Positions 46,216-54,383 of a DNA stretch of 64,000 nucleotides are shown in pieces (the stretch's first letter is position 1; each line of letters opens with the position of its first letter). Under the pieces are notes generated by a model. The model was not told the DNA's origin. It saw only the letters and a list, made by a program, of their open reading frames with translations, and made no database searches. A program made the translations under genes and the position numbers. Location of the stretch: the NCBI RefSeq assembly GCF_004519335.1, contig NZ_SOZD01000011.1, positions 1 through 64,000 of the forward strand, written 5' to 3'. The stretch is from Jiella endophytica. GTDB lineage: Bacteria > Pseudomonadota > Alphaproteobacteria > Rhizobiales > Rhizobiaceae.

Positions 46216-46472
46216 GCGCCCTCTCTCCCCTTCGCGGGCGAGAAAGTCATTCCAAGGAGTTGGGCCGAGCGTGCGAGGTCAAACCTTGAGAATGACAAGA
46301 GAGGGGTGTCCCCGCTCAAACCGTCGTCCGCGCGGACGGATGGAGCGGCGGAGTGGCATCAATGCCGCGAGCAACCCTGACGCGGTGAAACCCCTCACTT
46401 GCGATTTCTATCGCTTGGCTTCGCCAAGACGATGAAATCGCTTTCTCTCCCGCAAGGGGGAGAGAGGGCGCC
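46216..46472. mobile_element. 257-bp MITE-like element, copy 1
   Basis: Terminal inverted repeats of about 31 bases bound this unit: left GCGCCCTCTCTCCCCTTCGC and right, inverted, GCGCCCTCTCTCCCCCTTGC. Each end is itself a hairpin (CTCTCCC-GGGAGAG). No coding frame of its own is convincing. The interior is nearly the same as copy 2, with scattered differences such as GAGCGTGCGAGG against GAGCGAAGCAAGG. No clear target duplication was found. Confidence 0.85.
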
Positions 46473-46484
46473 CCGCCGCTGCCG

Positions 46485-46865
46485 TCAGCGCCTTTCGATC
46501 CGCGATCGAGCGGCGACAAGCACCGTCGCAAGCACCTTGTCGACATCGTCGAGCACCGTCTCGTTTGCAAAGCGCAGGGTGAGATATCCCGCTTCCGCAA
46601 AGGCCGCGTCCCGCCGCGTATCGCGCGAACGCGCCGCCACTGTCCCATCATGCTGCCAGCCGTCGATCTCGACGATCAGCTTCGCCTCGTAGCAGACGAA
46701 ATCGACGATGAAGCCGAGCATCGGCACCTGCCGGCGAAATTTCAGCCCGCCGAGCCGTACCGCCTTGACGCCATACCAGAACGCCCGTTCCGCCGGTGTC
46801 GGATCAAGTCGCATCCGCTTCGCAAAACGGCGATGCTTTGGGTTGATGGGTGCATGCATTGCCAT
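46485..46865 (-). CDS. DUF559 endonuclease-like protein
   Basis: The product is about 126 aa of the DUF559 family (related to Vsr and restriction endonuclease folds). It shows MRLDPTPAERAFWYGVKAVR, LGGLKFRRQVPMLGFIVDFV and the PD-(D/E)xK-like core CYEAKLIVEIDGWQHD, ending in FANETVLDDVDKVLATV. The function of the family is unproven; DNA cleavage is suspected. The frame extends to 46994 but that part lies inside the repeat element, so I use the ATG at 46865. It sits between the two MITE-like copies. Confidence 0.85.
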   Translation of the reverse strand: MAMHAPINPKHRRFAKRMRLDPTPAERAFWYGVKAVRLGGLKFRRQVPMLGFIVDFVCYEAKLIVEIDGWQHDGTVAARSRDTRRDAAFAEAGYLTLRFANETVLDDVDKVLATVLVAARSRIERR

Positions 46866-46925
46866 GAAGAGAAGTGCAACCCAGAACGGCATCGATTGCA
46901 ATGCGTCGCTGCGCCTTCGGCACGC

Positions 46926-47181
46926 GCGCCCTCTCTCCCCTTCGCGGGAGAGAAAGTCATTCCAAGGAGTTGGGCCGAGCGAAGCAAGGTCCAAACCTTG
47001 AGAATGACAAGAGAGGGGTGTCCCCGCTCAAACCGTCGTCCGCGCGGACGGATGGAGCGGAGTGGCATCAATACCGCCAGCAACCCTGACGCGGTGAAAC
47101 CCCTCACTTGCGATTTCTATCACTTGGCTTCGCCAAGACGATGAAATCGCTTTCTCTCCCGCAATGGGGAGAGAGGGCGCC
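46926..47181. mobile_element. 256-bp MITE-like element, copy 2
   Basis: It has the same orientation, ends and interior as copy 1. It starts 60 bases before the DUF559 start codon reading outwards, and it could supply that gene with a promoter or a transcript leader. The right end reads GGGAGAGAGGGCGCC. Confidence 0.85.
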
Positions 47182-48056
47182 TCGTTCGGCCCCGTAAATA
47201 TCTTGCTCACGACTTTTCTCTAACTTGCTGATTTTATTATATTCCGCAAATATTCCTGTCCCCACCCCTGCTAACCGTGCGCACAATCCCCTCATCGCCG
47301 GTTCACCCCATCCAGTCGACGGGAACCGGGCACGGGCGCTCACCGGGAGCGTCTGCGGGCCGGCGATGCGGTCTCCGCGCCGTTCCTTCTTCCGGAGAAG
47401 GAGCGTCCCGGACGGCCTCCTGGTGCCGCTGGTCCCTCGCGTAATACGGCGCGGGCGCGGATCGGTCCGCTTGAGGTCGCCGTGCTGAAAAGGCACTGGC
47501 GGGTGAAGAGCCAGCCGCCACCGGAACCCGTCGATCAGGCGGGCGACGGTCCATGGAGGCAGGAAAAGAGCCGCGCGGTGCGCCGGAGGCGAGCCGGAAA
47601 ACGTGTGACTACCACGGAGGGCTTGCCTCCGGTGCACCGCCGCCCGAGTGCCAACGGCACGATTGGCGGCGACAGGGCCCACCAGCGAGGCCGAAGGCCG
47701 AAGCTTTAGGTGGGACAGAGAATCGGCCCACCAGCGACGAGCTTCGCGAGGAGCTTAAGGGTGGGACAGACAGGGGCCCGCCAGCGAGGCCGAAGGCCGA
47801 AGCTTAAGGGCGGGACAGGCAGGGGCCCGCCAGCGACGAGTTCCACGAGGAGCTTAAGGGCGGGACAGAGAATCCTCCCGGCCGCAACGCGGCGCGGGAA
47901 CGCGAAACCGTGGGCGCCAACACCGGCAGGAAAGAGCGCAATCCTCCCCGCTTCGTCATTCTCGGGCCCCGTCCCGAGAATCCAGGGGCGGTTGCCGCAA
48001 ACGGCCGAGGAAGACTCGGCGCGGAAACGATCAGGCGTGCGCGAATGGAACCGCCC
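47182..48056. other. 875-base region without a convincing gene
   Basis: It separates the second MITE-like element from the amidase gene. Bases 47,215-47,250 are AT-rich. Bases 47,330-47,660 have several open frames on both strands, rich in Arg/Pro/Gly, that match no family I know. Bases 47,671-47,880 are the tandem array described separately. The remainder to 48,056 carries nothing recognised. Confidence 0.5.
47671..47880. repeat. Tandem array of alternating ~50-bp units
   Basis: About four units spaced 49 to 51 bases apart carry the anchor GGGACAG (at 47712, 47763, 47812 and 47862). Two types alternate: one has GAGGCCGAAGGCCGAAGCTT and the other GACGAGCTTCGCGAGGAGC. The shared part reads CCAGCGA-...-CTTAAGGG(C/T)GGGACAG. 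The higher-order period is therefore about 100 bases. Confidence 0.85.
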
Positions 48057-49226
48057 TCACCCCTTCAGCGCCACCGCCAGCTTCACCAGCGACAGGTCGC
48101 TGCCCCGCGGGCCGATCAGCGAGACGCCATAGGGGGCGCCGTCGACCTTGCCCGCCGGAAGCGTCACCTGCGGCAGGCCGGCGAGGCCGGCGATGCAGAG
48201 GAGCTTCATCGCCGCCGGGCGGAAGCTCTCGTGCATGTCCGGTCCGGCGTCGCGGGCAAACGGCGCATCGTGGACGCAAGGGGCGAGCAGCACGCCGTCT
48301 GAGCCGAGGATCTCGTCGAGTTTTGCCCGGACGGTTTCGCGGAGCGCGATCGAGGCTGCGACGGCATCCTCCGAAAGGCCTCTCGCAAAGGCGACCCGCT
48401 CGGCAAGGCCGGCGATCAGCGGCGCGCCCGAGGCGTCGAGGAACGGCACGACCGCCTTGAGCGCCTCGGCCGACTGGAGGATGCGGAAGGCGTCATGGGC
48501 AGCGTCCGCGCCGCCCTCCGGATAGACGGAAACCTCGCTCGCCTCGACGGAGGCGAAGGCCGCGTCGTAGACGGCGCGCTGCGCCTCGCCGAGCCGCGCC
48601 ACCATGTCGGCCGGGCGCATCAGCCGTGGGCGATCGGGGAGCGGCGCCGTATCGCCGCCGCCGATCACCGCGAAGGCGCTGCGCAGGGTCTCGCCGTCGC
48701 GGGCGAAGAGGCCGCAGGTGTCGAAGCTCGCGGCCAGTTCCATGCAGCCTTCCAGCGACACCCGGCCATGGGTCGGGCGGATGCCCCAGAGGCCGCAGAA
48801 GCTCGCCGGCGCTCGCACCGAGCCGCCGGTATCGGTTCCGACCGAGATGTCGACGAGGCCGGCCGCCACGGCTGCCGCGGATCCCGAAGAGGAACCGCCG
48901 GTGATCCGGTCCGGCGCTGCGGCGTTGATCGGCCCGCCGAAATGCGGGTTGAGGCCGTAGAGAGACCAGGCAAGCTCGTCGGTATGGGTCTTGCCGGCAA
49001 ACTCCGCGCCGGCATCGAGCAGCGCCTGGACGGCGGGTGCGGTGGTCTCGGCGATCGGGCTCGCGGCGAGCCGCAGCGGGTTGCCGCAGCCGGTGCGATA
49101 GCCGGCAACGTCGAAGATGTCCTTGACCGCCAGGGTCATGCCGGCAAGCGGCCCCTCGGGGGCGCTCGCCACCGGGATCGCATGATAGGGCATGAAGGCG
49201 CGAACGGGATCGTCGGCGATGAGCAT
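48057..49226 (-). CDS. Amidase (amidase-signature family)
   Basis: The product is 389 aa. The Ser-cisSer-Lys triad is visible: Lys in LAVKDIFDVAGYRTGCGNP, the Gly/Ser-rich stretch ITGGSSSGSAAAVAAG, and the nucleophile Ser in DTGGSVRAPASFCGLWG. The 389-aa form is typical of AtzF/indole-acetamide-type single-domain amidases. The substrate is not readable. AAAGG precedes the ATG, and the upstream M20 gene lies 49 bases away in the same direction. Confidence 0.9.
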   Translation of the reverse strand: MLIADDPVRAFMPYHAIPVASAPEGPLAGMTLAVKDIFDVAGYRTGCGNPLRLAASPIAETTAPAVQALLDAGAEFAGKTHTDELAWSLYGLNPHFGGPINAAAPDRITGGSSSGSAAAVAAGLVDISVGTDTGGSVRAPASFCGLWGIRPTHGRVSLEGCMELAASFDTCGLFARDGETLRSAFAVIGGGDTAPLPDRPRLMRPADMVARLGEAQRAVYDAAFASVEASEVSVYPEGGADAAHDAFRILQSAEALKAVVPFLDASGAPLIAGLAERVAFARGLSEDAVAASIALRETVRAKLDEILGSDGVLLAPCVHDAPFARDAGPDMHESFRPAAMKLLCIAGLAGLPQVTLPAGKVDGAPYGVSLIGPRGSDLSLVKLAVALKG

Positions 49227-49275
49227 GGAAAGCCTTTCGGATGTTGGATGCGGGCCGGAGCGGCGTGGCGCCGGA

Positions 49276-50445
49276 TTATCGCAGCGGCAGCGCCTTTTCG
49301 ACGAGCCGCACCCAGTAGCTGGAGCCGGCGACCAGCGCCTCGTCGGAAAAGTCGTAGGTCGCGGTGTGAAGGCCGGAGGTGTCGCCGTTGCCGATGAAGA
49401 CGTAGGCGCCGGGCTTTGCCTCCAGCATGTAGGAGAAATCCTCGCCGGCGAGCAGCGGCGCCGCATTGGCGTCGACATTGCCGGGGCCGACGATGTCCAT
49501 CGCGACCTCGGCGCAGAAGTCGCTCTCGGCGGCGTCGTTGACGGTGACGGGATAGTTGCGGTCCCAGTCGACGTCGGCCGCAAGGCCGTGGACCGCGGCG
49601 ATGCCGGCGGCGATCTCGCGGATGCGGCGCTCGGCAAGGTCGCGCATCTCGGTGTCGAGCGCCCGCACCGTGCCGGAGACGAGAGCATTGTCGGGAATGA
49701 CGTTGTGGGCAAAGCCGCCGTGGAACTGCGTCACCGAGACAACCAGCGACTTCAACGGATCGGTGTTGCGCGAGACGATCGCCTGCAGGGCCTGGACCAG
49801 CGCCGCGCCGGCAAGGATCGGATCGGCCGAGCGCTGCGGCATCGCCGCATGGCTGCCGCGGCCCTTGAGGGTGATGGCGAATTCGTCGGTCGAAGCCATG
49901 ATGGCGCCGTGACGCATGCCGAACTTGCCGACCGCCAGGCCGGGCAGATTGTGCATGCCGTAGACCTGGGAGACCGGAAAGCGCTCGAAGAGGCCGTCCT
50001 CGATCATCGCCTTGCCGCCGGCGCCGCCCTCCTCGGCCGGCTGGAAGATCAGCGCCACCGAACCGGAGAAGCCGCGGGTCTCGGCAAGGCCCTTGGCGGC
50101 GCCGAGCAGCATCGCGGTGTGGCCGTCATGGCCGCAGGCATGCATCGCGCCGGGCCGTTCGGAGGCATAGGGCAGCCCGGTCTCCTCGACGATCGGCAGC
50201 GCGTCCATGTCGGCCCTCAGCCCGATCATCCGGCCGCCTGGCCCTTCGCGGCCGTGGATCACGCCGACGACTCCGGTCCGCCCGATGCCCGTCGTCACCT
50301 CGTCGCAGCCGAAGTCCCGTAAGCGCGCCTCGACGAAAGCCGCCGTGTCCGTAACGTCATAGAGCAGTTCCGGCTGGGCATGGAGGGTGCGACGCCAGGC
50401 TTCGATCTCTGGCCTTAAGGCGGCGATTCGGTTACTGACGGGCAT
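49276..50445 (-). CDS. M20 family amidohydrolase (hippurate hydrolase-like)
   Basis: The product is 389 aa. Metal-binding and catalytic motifs are complete: LRADMDALPI, MHACGHDGHTAMLL, FQPAEEGGAGGKAM, MHNLPGLAVG and the closing PLLAGEDFSYML. The lid domain begins LKGRGSHAAMPQRSADPI. The family removes acyl groups from amino acids (hippurate, indole-acetyl or N-acyl amino acids). It is probably cotranscribed with the amidase gene downstream, suggesting a small amide-degrading unit. Confidence 0.93.
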   Translation of the reverse strand: MPVSNRIAALRPEIEAWRRTLHAQPELLYDVTDTAAFVEARLRDFGCDEVTTGIGRTGVVGVIHGREGPGGRMIGLRADMDALPIVEETGLPYASERPGAMHACGHDGHTAMLLGAAKGLAETRGFSGSVALIFQPAEEGGAGGKAMIEDGLFERFPVSQVYGMHNLPGLAVGKFGMRHGAIMASTDEFAITLKGRGSHAAMPQRSADPILAGAALVQALQAIVSRNTDPLKSLVVSVTQFHGGFAHNVIPDNALVSGTVRALDTEMRDLAERRIREIAAGIAAVHGLAADVDWDRNYPVTVNDAAESDFCAEVAMDIVGPGNVDANAAPLLAGEDFSYMLEAKPGAYVFIGNGDTSGLHTATYDFSDEALVAGSSYWVRLVEKALPLR

Positions 50446-50638
50446 GATCCGTTTCCATTTGAGGCATGTACCGGCAACAGCGCCGGGAATGGCGAGCCGC
50501 GACGCTGCCGGCCGGGATTGCGGCCGGGCTGCTGCCAAGGGGCGACGCCTTTCGCAGTGCGACATGGCCCGCCCTGCCTGTCAACGGGCCGGCCCGGCAG
50601 CCGTTCATTTCGCCGACGACGAATTGCGGGAGAAACAC

Positions 50639-52195
50639 GTGGTGAGATCGTCCCTCTTCGAGCGTTTCTGCTGCGGCGCGGTGGCGGCCCTCTTTGCGGC
50701 CTGCCTCGCCATCCCGGCACCGGCCGCGGCGAAACAGGTCGCCGTGCCGACCCCGAAGCCCGTCATCGCCGGTGAAACGCCGGCCGGCGAGCCGGCCGCG
50801 CCGCAGCCACCTGCCGAACCCGAGACGCCGGCCGCGTCCGAGACCGAAGCGGCGCCCGAGGAAACGCCGGCGGCCGAGGTGGCGAACCATCCGGCATCGA
50901 GCATCGTGGTCGACGTCGCGACGGGGAAGGTGCTTTCCGAGCACAACGCCACCGAGCGCCGCTATCCGGCCTCGACCACCAAGCTGATGACCGTCTATCT
51001 GGCGCTCAAGGCGCTGCGGGAAGGAACCGTCTCGCTCGATTCGCCGGTCATCGTCACCCGTCTCGCCGCCGCCCAGGCGCCGGCCAAGATGGGCTATCCC
51101 GCCGGCTCGGTGATCCGCCTCGACAATGCGATGAAGATGATGCTGGTGAAATCGGCGAACGACATCGCCATGGCGATCGGCCAGAGTCTCGCCCATGAGT
51201 CGGAAGAGGGCTTCGTCGACATAATGAATGCCGAGGCGGCGCGCCTCGGGATGAAGGACACCCACTTCGTCAATCCAAACGGCCTGCCCCAGGACGGGCA
51301 GCATTCCAGCGCCAAGGATCTCGCCATCCTCGCCATCCAGATCCGCCGCGAATTCCCGGCCTTTTCCGGCTATTTCGACATCGAGGCGATCACCAACGGC
51401 AAATACGTCATGAAGAACGGCAACAAGCTGCTCGGCCGTTTCGAGGGCGCCGACGGCATGAAGACCGGCTATATCTGCGCTTCGGGTTTCAACCTCGTCT
51501 CGTCGGCGACCCGCGACGGCCGCACGCTGGTCGCCGTCGTTCTCGGCGCCAACGGCACGATCAAGCGCGAGCGGCTCTCGGCGGCAATCCTGCAGGCGGG
51601 CTTCGAGACCGACCTTGCGACCAAGACCCAGACCGTCGACCAGCTGCCGACCTCGCCCGGCGAGGTGATCGACATTTCGGACTATATCTGCGGCGCCAAG
51701 GGCCGCAGCGCCCGCGCCGCCGAGCGCGGCGAGGAGAAGGACCGGGACGAGAAATTCGGCTCGCCTTATTTGACCGAGATGCAGCGCCCGCCGGTCACCG
51801 TGAAGGTCGGCCTCGGCGGCGCGGCGGGCAACGAGCTCGTCGATGCCGGCGTCTCGATCATCGCCAATTACGGCATTCCGATCCCGACGCCGCGGCCGAC
51901 CCCGCCGGCGCCCGAGAGCATCGCCACCGACGGCAGCGCGCCGGACGGTGCGGCAACGCCCGCGGAGCCCGGTGAGGCCTCGGTCGACACGCCGCTTCCC
52001 GCCGCCGAGACGCCGCCGGACAAGCCCTCGGCGGCCAACGCCTATACCAGCGGGACGCTGCGGTCGTCATTCCCGCTCGGCGTCCACAGCCCGATGGCCA
52101 AGCGCGGGCCGCGGCTCGACGCGGAGCCCGGCTTCGACCTCAGGGCCGCGGGTTTCGGCCGCCAGCCGGCGGCTGCCGAAGAGGGCGGAGACTGA
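50639..52195 (+). CDS. D-alanyl-D-alanine carboxypeptidase (S11 family)
   Basis: The product is about 518 aa, exported. It starts at GTG (50639, or 50642) with GGGAG 6 bases upstream, followed by a signal peptide (CCGAVAALFAACLAIPAPAAA). A Pro/Ala/Glu-rich spacer (about residues 35-85) precedes the penicillin-binding domain with SxxK (ASTTKLMT), SxN (SANDIAMA) and KTG (GMKTGYIC). The C-terminal quarter is Pro/Thr-rich and ends in GGD. It trims the pentapeptide in peptidoglycan. The next gene begins 2 bases after its stop. Confidence 0.92.
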   Translation: MVRSSLFERFCCGAVAALFAACLAIPAPAAAKQVAVPTPKPVIAGETPAGEPAAPQPPAEPETPAASETEAAPEETPAAEVANHPASSIVVDVATGKVLSEHNATERRYPASTTKLMTVYLALKALREGTVSLDSPVIVTRLAAAQAPAKMGYPAGSVIRLDNAMKMMLVKSANDIAMAIGQSLAHESEEGFVDIMNAEAARLGMKDTHFVNPNGLPQDGQHSSAKDLAILAIQIRREFPAFSGYFDIEAITNGKYVMKNGNKLLGRFEGADGMKTGYICASGFNLVSSATRDGRTLVAVVLGANGTIKRERLSAAILQAGFETDLATKTQTVDQLPTSPGEVIDISDYICGAKGRSARAAERGEEKDRDEKFGSPYLTEMQRPPVTVKVGLGGAAGNELVDAGVSIIANYGIPIPTPRPTPPAPESIATDGSAPDGAATPAEPGEASVDTPLPAAETPPDKPSAANAYTSGTLRSSFPLGVHSPMAKRGPRLDAEPGFDLRAAGFGRQPAAAEEGGD

Positions 52196-52197
52196 CT

Positions 52198-53370
52198 GTG
52201 GCATCCGAAGGCAACGCGGCCCGCGGTGCGATCCGGCTGACGCTGCTGACCGGCTTTCTCGGTGCCGGCAAGACCAGCCTTCTCAACCGCCTGATCGGCG
52301 ATCCGGCGCTTTCCGGCGCCGCCGTCGTCGTCAACGAATTCGGCGAGGCGGCGATCGATCCGCTGCTGATCGAGGCGGTTTCCAGCGACGGCGTGATCTC
52401 GCTCTCCAATGGCTGCCTCTGCTGCACGGTGCGGGGCGAGCTGGTCGACACCCTCGCAGACCTCGCCGCCAGGGGGGCGCAGACGCCGGCCCGGGTCGTC
52501 GTCGAGACGACGGGCCTTGCCGATCCGGGGCCGATCCTCGCGGCAATCATGTCCCATCCGGTCCTGGCGGAAACCTACTCCCTCGACGGCGTCGTCACGG
52601 TGGTCGACGGGGTGCACGGCAGCGCGACGCTTGCCGACCATGTCGACAGCCGGCGGCAGGTCGCCGTCGCCGACAGGATCGTCCTTTCCAAGACCGACCT
52701 CGCCTCGGCGGAAATGCTCGACACCCTGCGGCAAGCCCTGCAAGGACTGAACCCGCGCGCACCGATCGTCGATGCGGCGACCATCGAGGGCGCCGAGGGC
52801 ATTCTGGTCGGCTGCGGCCTTGCCGATTCCCTCAAGCGCGGCGAAGGCTTCGCCGCCTGGCTCGGCGAGGCTGGTGACCGCCCGCAGGGCGCCACTCACA
52901 GCCATCATTCGCCTGATAAGCCGCATGGCCGCGAGCAGCATGACCATGATCACCATCATGGCCACGGCCATGCGCACGAACACCGGCATGACGGCATCCG
53001 CTCGTTCTCGCTGGAGACCGACCGCCCGATCCCGTTCGACGCGATTTCAAGTTTCCTGGAGATCCTGACCGAGACCGCCGGCAGGAAGATCCTCCGGATG
53101 AAGGGCGTCGTCCAGCTCGCCGAAAATTCGGGCAGGCCGCTGGTGCTGCACGGCGTCCAGGGCTTTCTTCATCCACCGGCGCAGCTGCCCGGCTGGCCAA
53201 GCGGGACGCCGCCGCAGACGCGCATCGTGCTGATCGGCCAGGGTCTCGACGAGCGTTACGCGCGCGATCTCTTCTCCGCCTTTACCGGCGGCATCGCGCC
53301 CGACACCGCCGACCGCGCGGCCATCGAAGTCAATCCGCTGGCAGTTCCCGGCATGCGCTTTTCCGGCTGA
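52198..53370 (+). CDS. COG0523 (CobW-like) GTPase with His-rich loop
   Basis: The product is 390 aa with a GTG start. It has the P-loop GFLGAGKTSLLN, VVVNEFGEAAIDPLLIE, the metal motif GCLCC, ETTGLADPGPI and LSKTDL (G4). A His-rich stretch (HDHDHHHGHGHAHEHRHD, about residues 240-260) separates it from the CobW C-terminal domain. Such GTPases move metal ions; the His-rich type is often linked to zinc. Coupling to a D,D-carboxypeptidase gene is noteworthy, as the carboxypeptidase itself is not a metal enzyme. Confidence 0.92.
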   Translation: MASEGNAARGAIRLTLLTGFLGAGKTSLLNRLIGDPALSGAAVVVNEFGEAAIDPLLIEAVSSDGVISLSNGCLCCTVRGELVDTLADLAARGAQTPARVVVETTGLADPGPILAAIMSHPVLAETYSLDGVVTVVDGVHGSATLADHVDSRRQVAVADRIVLSKTDLASAEMLDTLRQALQGLNPRAPIVDAATIEGAEGILVGCGLADSLKRGEGFAAWLGEAGDRPQGATHSHHSPDKPHGREQHDHDHHHGHGHAHEHRHDGIRSFSLETDRPIPFDAISSFLEILTETAGRKILRMKGVVQLAENSGRPLVLHGVQGFLHPPAQLPGWPSGTPPQTRIVLIGQGLDERYARDLFSAFTGGIAPDTADRAAIEVNPLAVPGMRFSG

Positions 53371-53391
53371 TCCGGCAGCAACGCGCTCCCG

Positions 53392-53610
53392 TCATCCCGC
53401 GACGATGACGAAGCGCCGAAAGCTGCCCTCCTCCACGCTCTCGACCAGTTGGTGACCGTCCTCGCGGCAGAGATGCGCGATGTCGATCGCCGCCAGCGGA
53501 TCGTCGGCGAGCACCGTCAGCCGCTTGCCCGTCGCCATCGTCGCCAGCCGCCTTGCGGTCCTAAGCGCCGGCAAGGGGCAGCGCAGGCCGCGCAGATCGA
53601 GTTCCGCCAT
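53392..53610 (-). CDS. TusA-like sulfur carrier/sulfurtransferase
   Basis: The product is 72 aa: AELDLRGLRCPLPALRTAR carries the CPxP motif with the active-site Cys, and the alpha/beta fold continues with KRLTVLADDPLAAIDIAHLC. It moves sulfur for tRNA thiolation or molybdenum cofactor work. The start is the ATG at 53610; upstream sequence in frame is unlike the family. It is convergent with the COG0523 gene. Confidence 0.9.
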   Translation of the reverse strand: MAELDLRGLRCPLPALRTARRLATMATGKRLTVLADDPLAAIDIAHLCREDGHQLVESVEEGSFRRFVIVAG

Positions 53611-53732
53611 GGGTTTGCCTGCCTTCGAGCGCAGAAGTGATTCCACTGTGATACCGCGATGTGTTGCCTATGTTCCGGACGCGCGGCCCGCAAGCGCCGC
53701 GATGTGAGAGCCTTTTCGAGAGAACTGTGAAA

Positions 53733-54287
53733 ATGCCGCACGCCTTTGCGCCCGACCCGCAGACCATCATCGATTTCTGGCGGGAGGCCGGGCCCGAGAA
53801 ATGGTTCGGGAAGGACGCCGCTTTCGACGAGACGATCCGCCAGCGCTTCGGCGATCTCTACGAGATGGCTGCCCGCGGCGAACTCGACGACTGGGCGAAG
53901 ACCGCCAGCGGGGCGCTCGCCCTCGTCATCCTGCTCGACCAGTTTCCGCGCAACATGTTCCGCGACACGCCGCTCGCCTTCGCCACCGACGGCAAGGCTC
54001 TCGAGATTGCCCGCATGGCGCTGGCGCGGGGCGATCACGAGACTGTCGCCGAAGACGTCAACCAGTTCCTGGTGCTGCCGCTGATGCATTCCGAAGCGCT
54101 TGCCGATCAGGAGGACTGCGTCGCCTGGATGGCGCGGATCGGCGATCCCGACAACGTCAAATTCGCCGAGCTGCATCGCGACATCATCGCCGACTATGGC
54201 CGGTTCCCGCATCGCAACGCTCTCCTCGGGCGTGAAACCAGCGAAGCCGAGCAGGCGTATCTGGACGGCGGCGGCTTTTCCGGCTGA
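53733..54287 (+). CDS. DUF924 family protein
   Basis: The product is 184 aa: IIDFWREAGPEKWFGKDAAF, ALALVILLDQFPRNMFRDTP, LPLMHSEALADQE and HRDIIADYGRFPHRNALLGR, all DUF924 hallmarks. The fold is TPR-like helical; no enzyme role is established. A GTG 6 bases upstream of the ATG is an alternative start. Confidence 0.9.
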   Translation: MPHAFAPDPQTIIDFWREAGPEKWFGKDAAFDETIRQRFGDLYEMAARGELDDWAKTASGALALVILLDQFPRNMFRDTPLAFATDGKALEIARMALARGDHETVAEDVNQFLVLPLMHSEALADQEDCVAWMARIGDPDNVKFAELHRDIIADYGRFPHRNALLGRETSEAEQAYLDGGGFSG

Positions 54288-54383
54288 GACGGCCGCCGCC
54301 ATGCGACGAAATCTTAAGGCCCGTAGATGACAATTGCCGCAGCGGCATGAGCCGTACGAAAATCGCCGGACGTGTGAACCAGT

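Noticed and set aside
46866-46994. Longer start for the DUF559 gene at 46994
   Set aside because: The added part lies partly inside MITE-like copy 2 and does not match the family N-terminus.
47104-47682. A 192-codon frame on the minus strand in the accessory patch
   Set aside because: It starts in unique sequence, ends inside the repeat element, is Arg/Pro-rich and matches no family.
47671-47880. Possible CRISPR array
   Set aside because: The repeats are contiguous with no unique spacers and differ in two alternating types. No cas gene is in the window.
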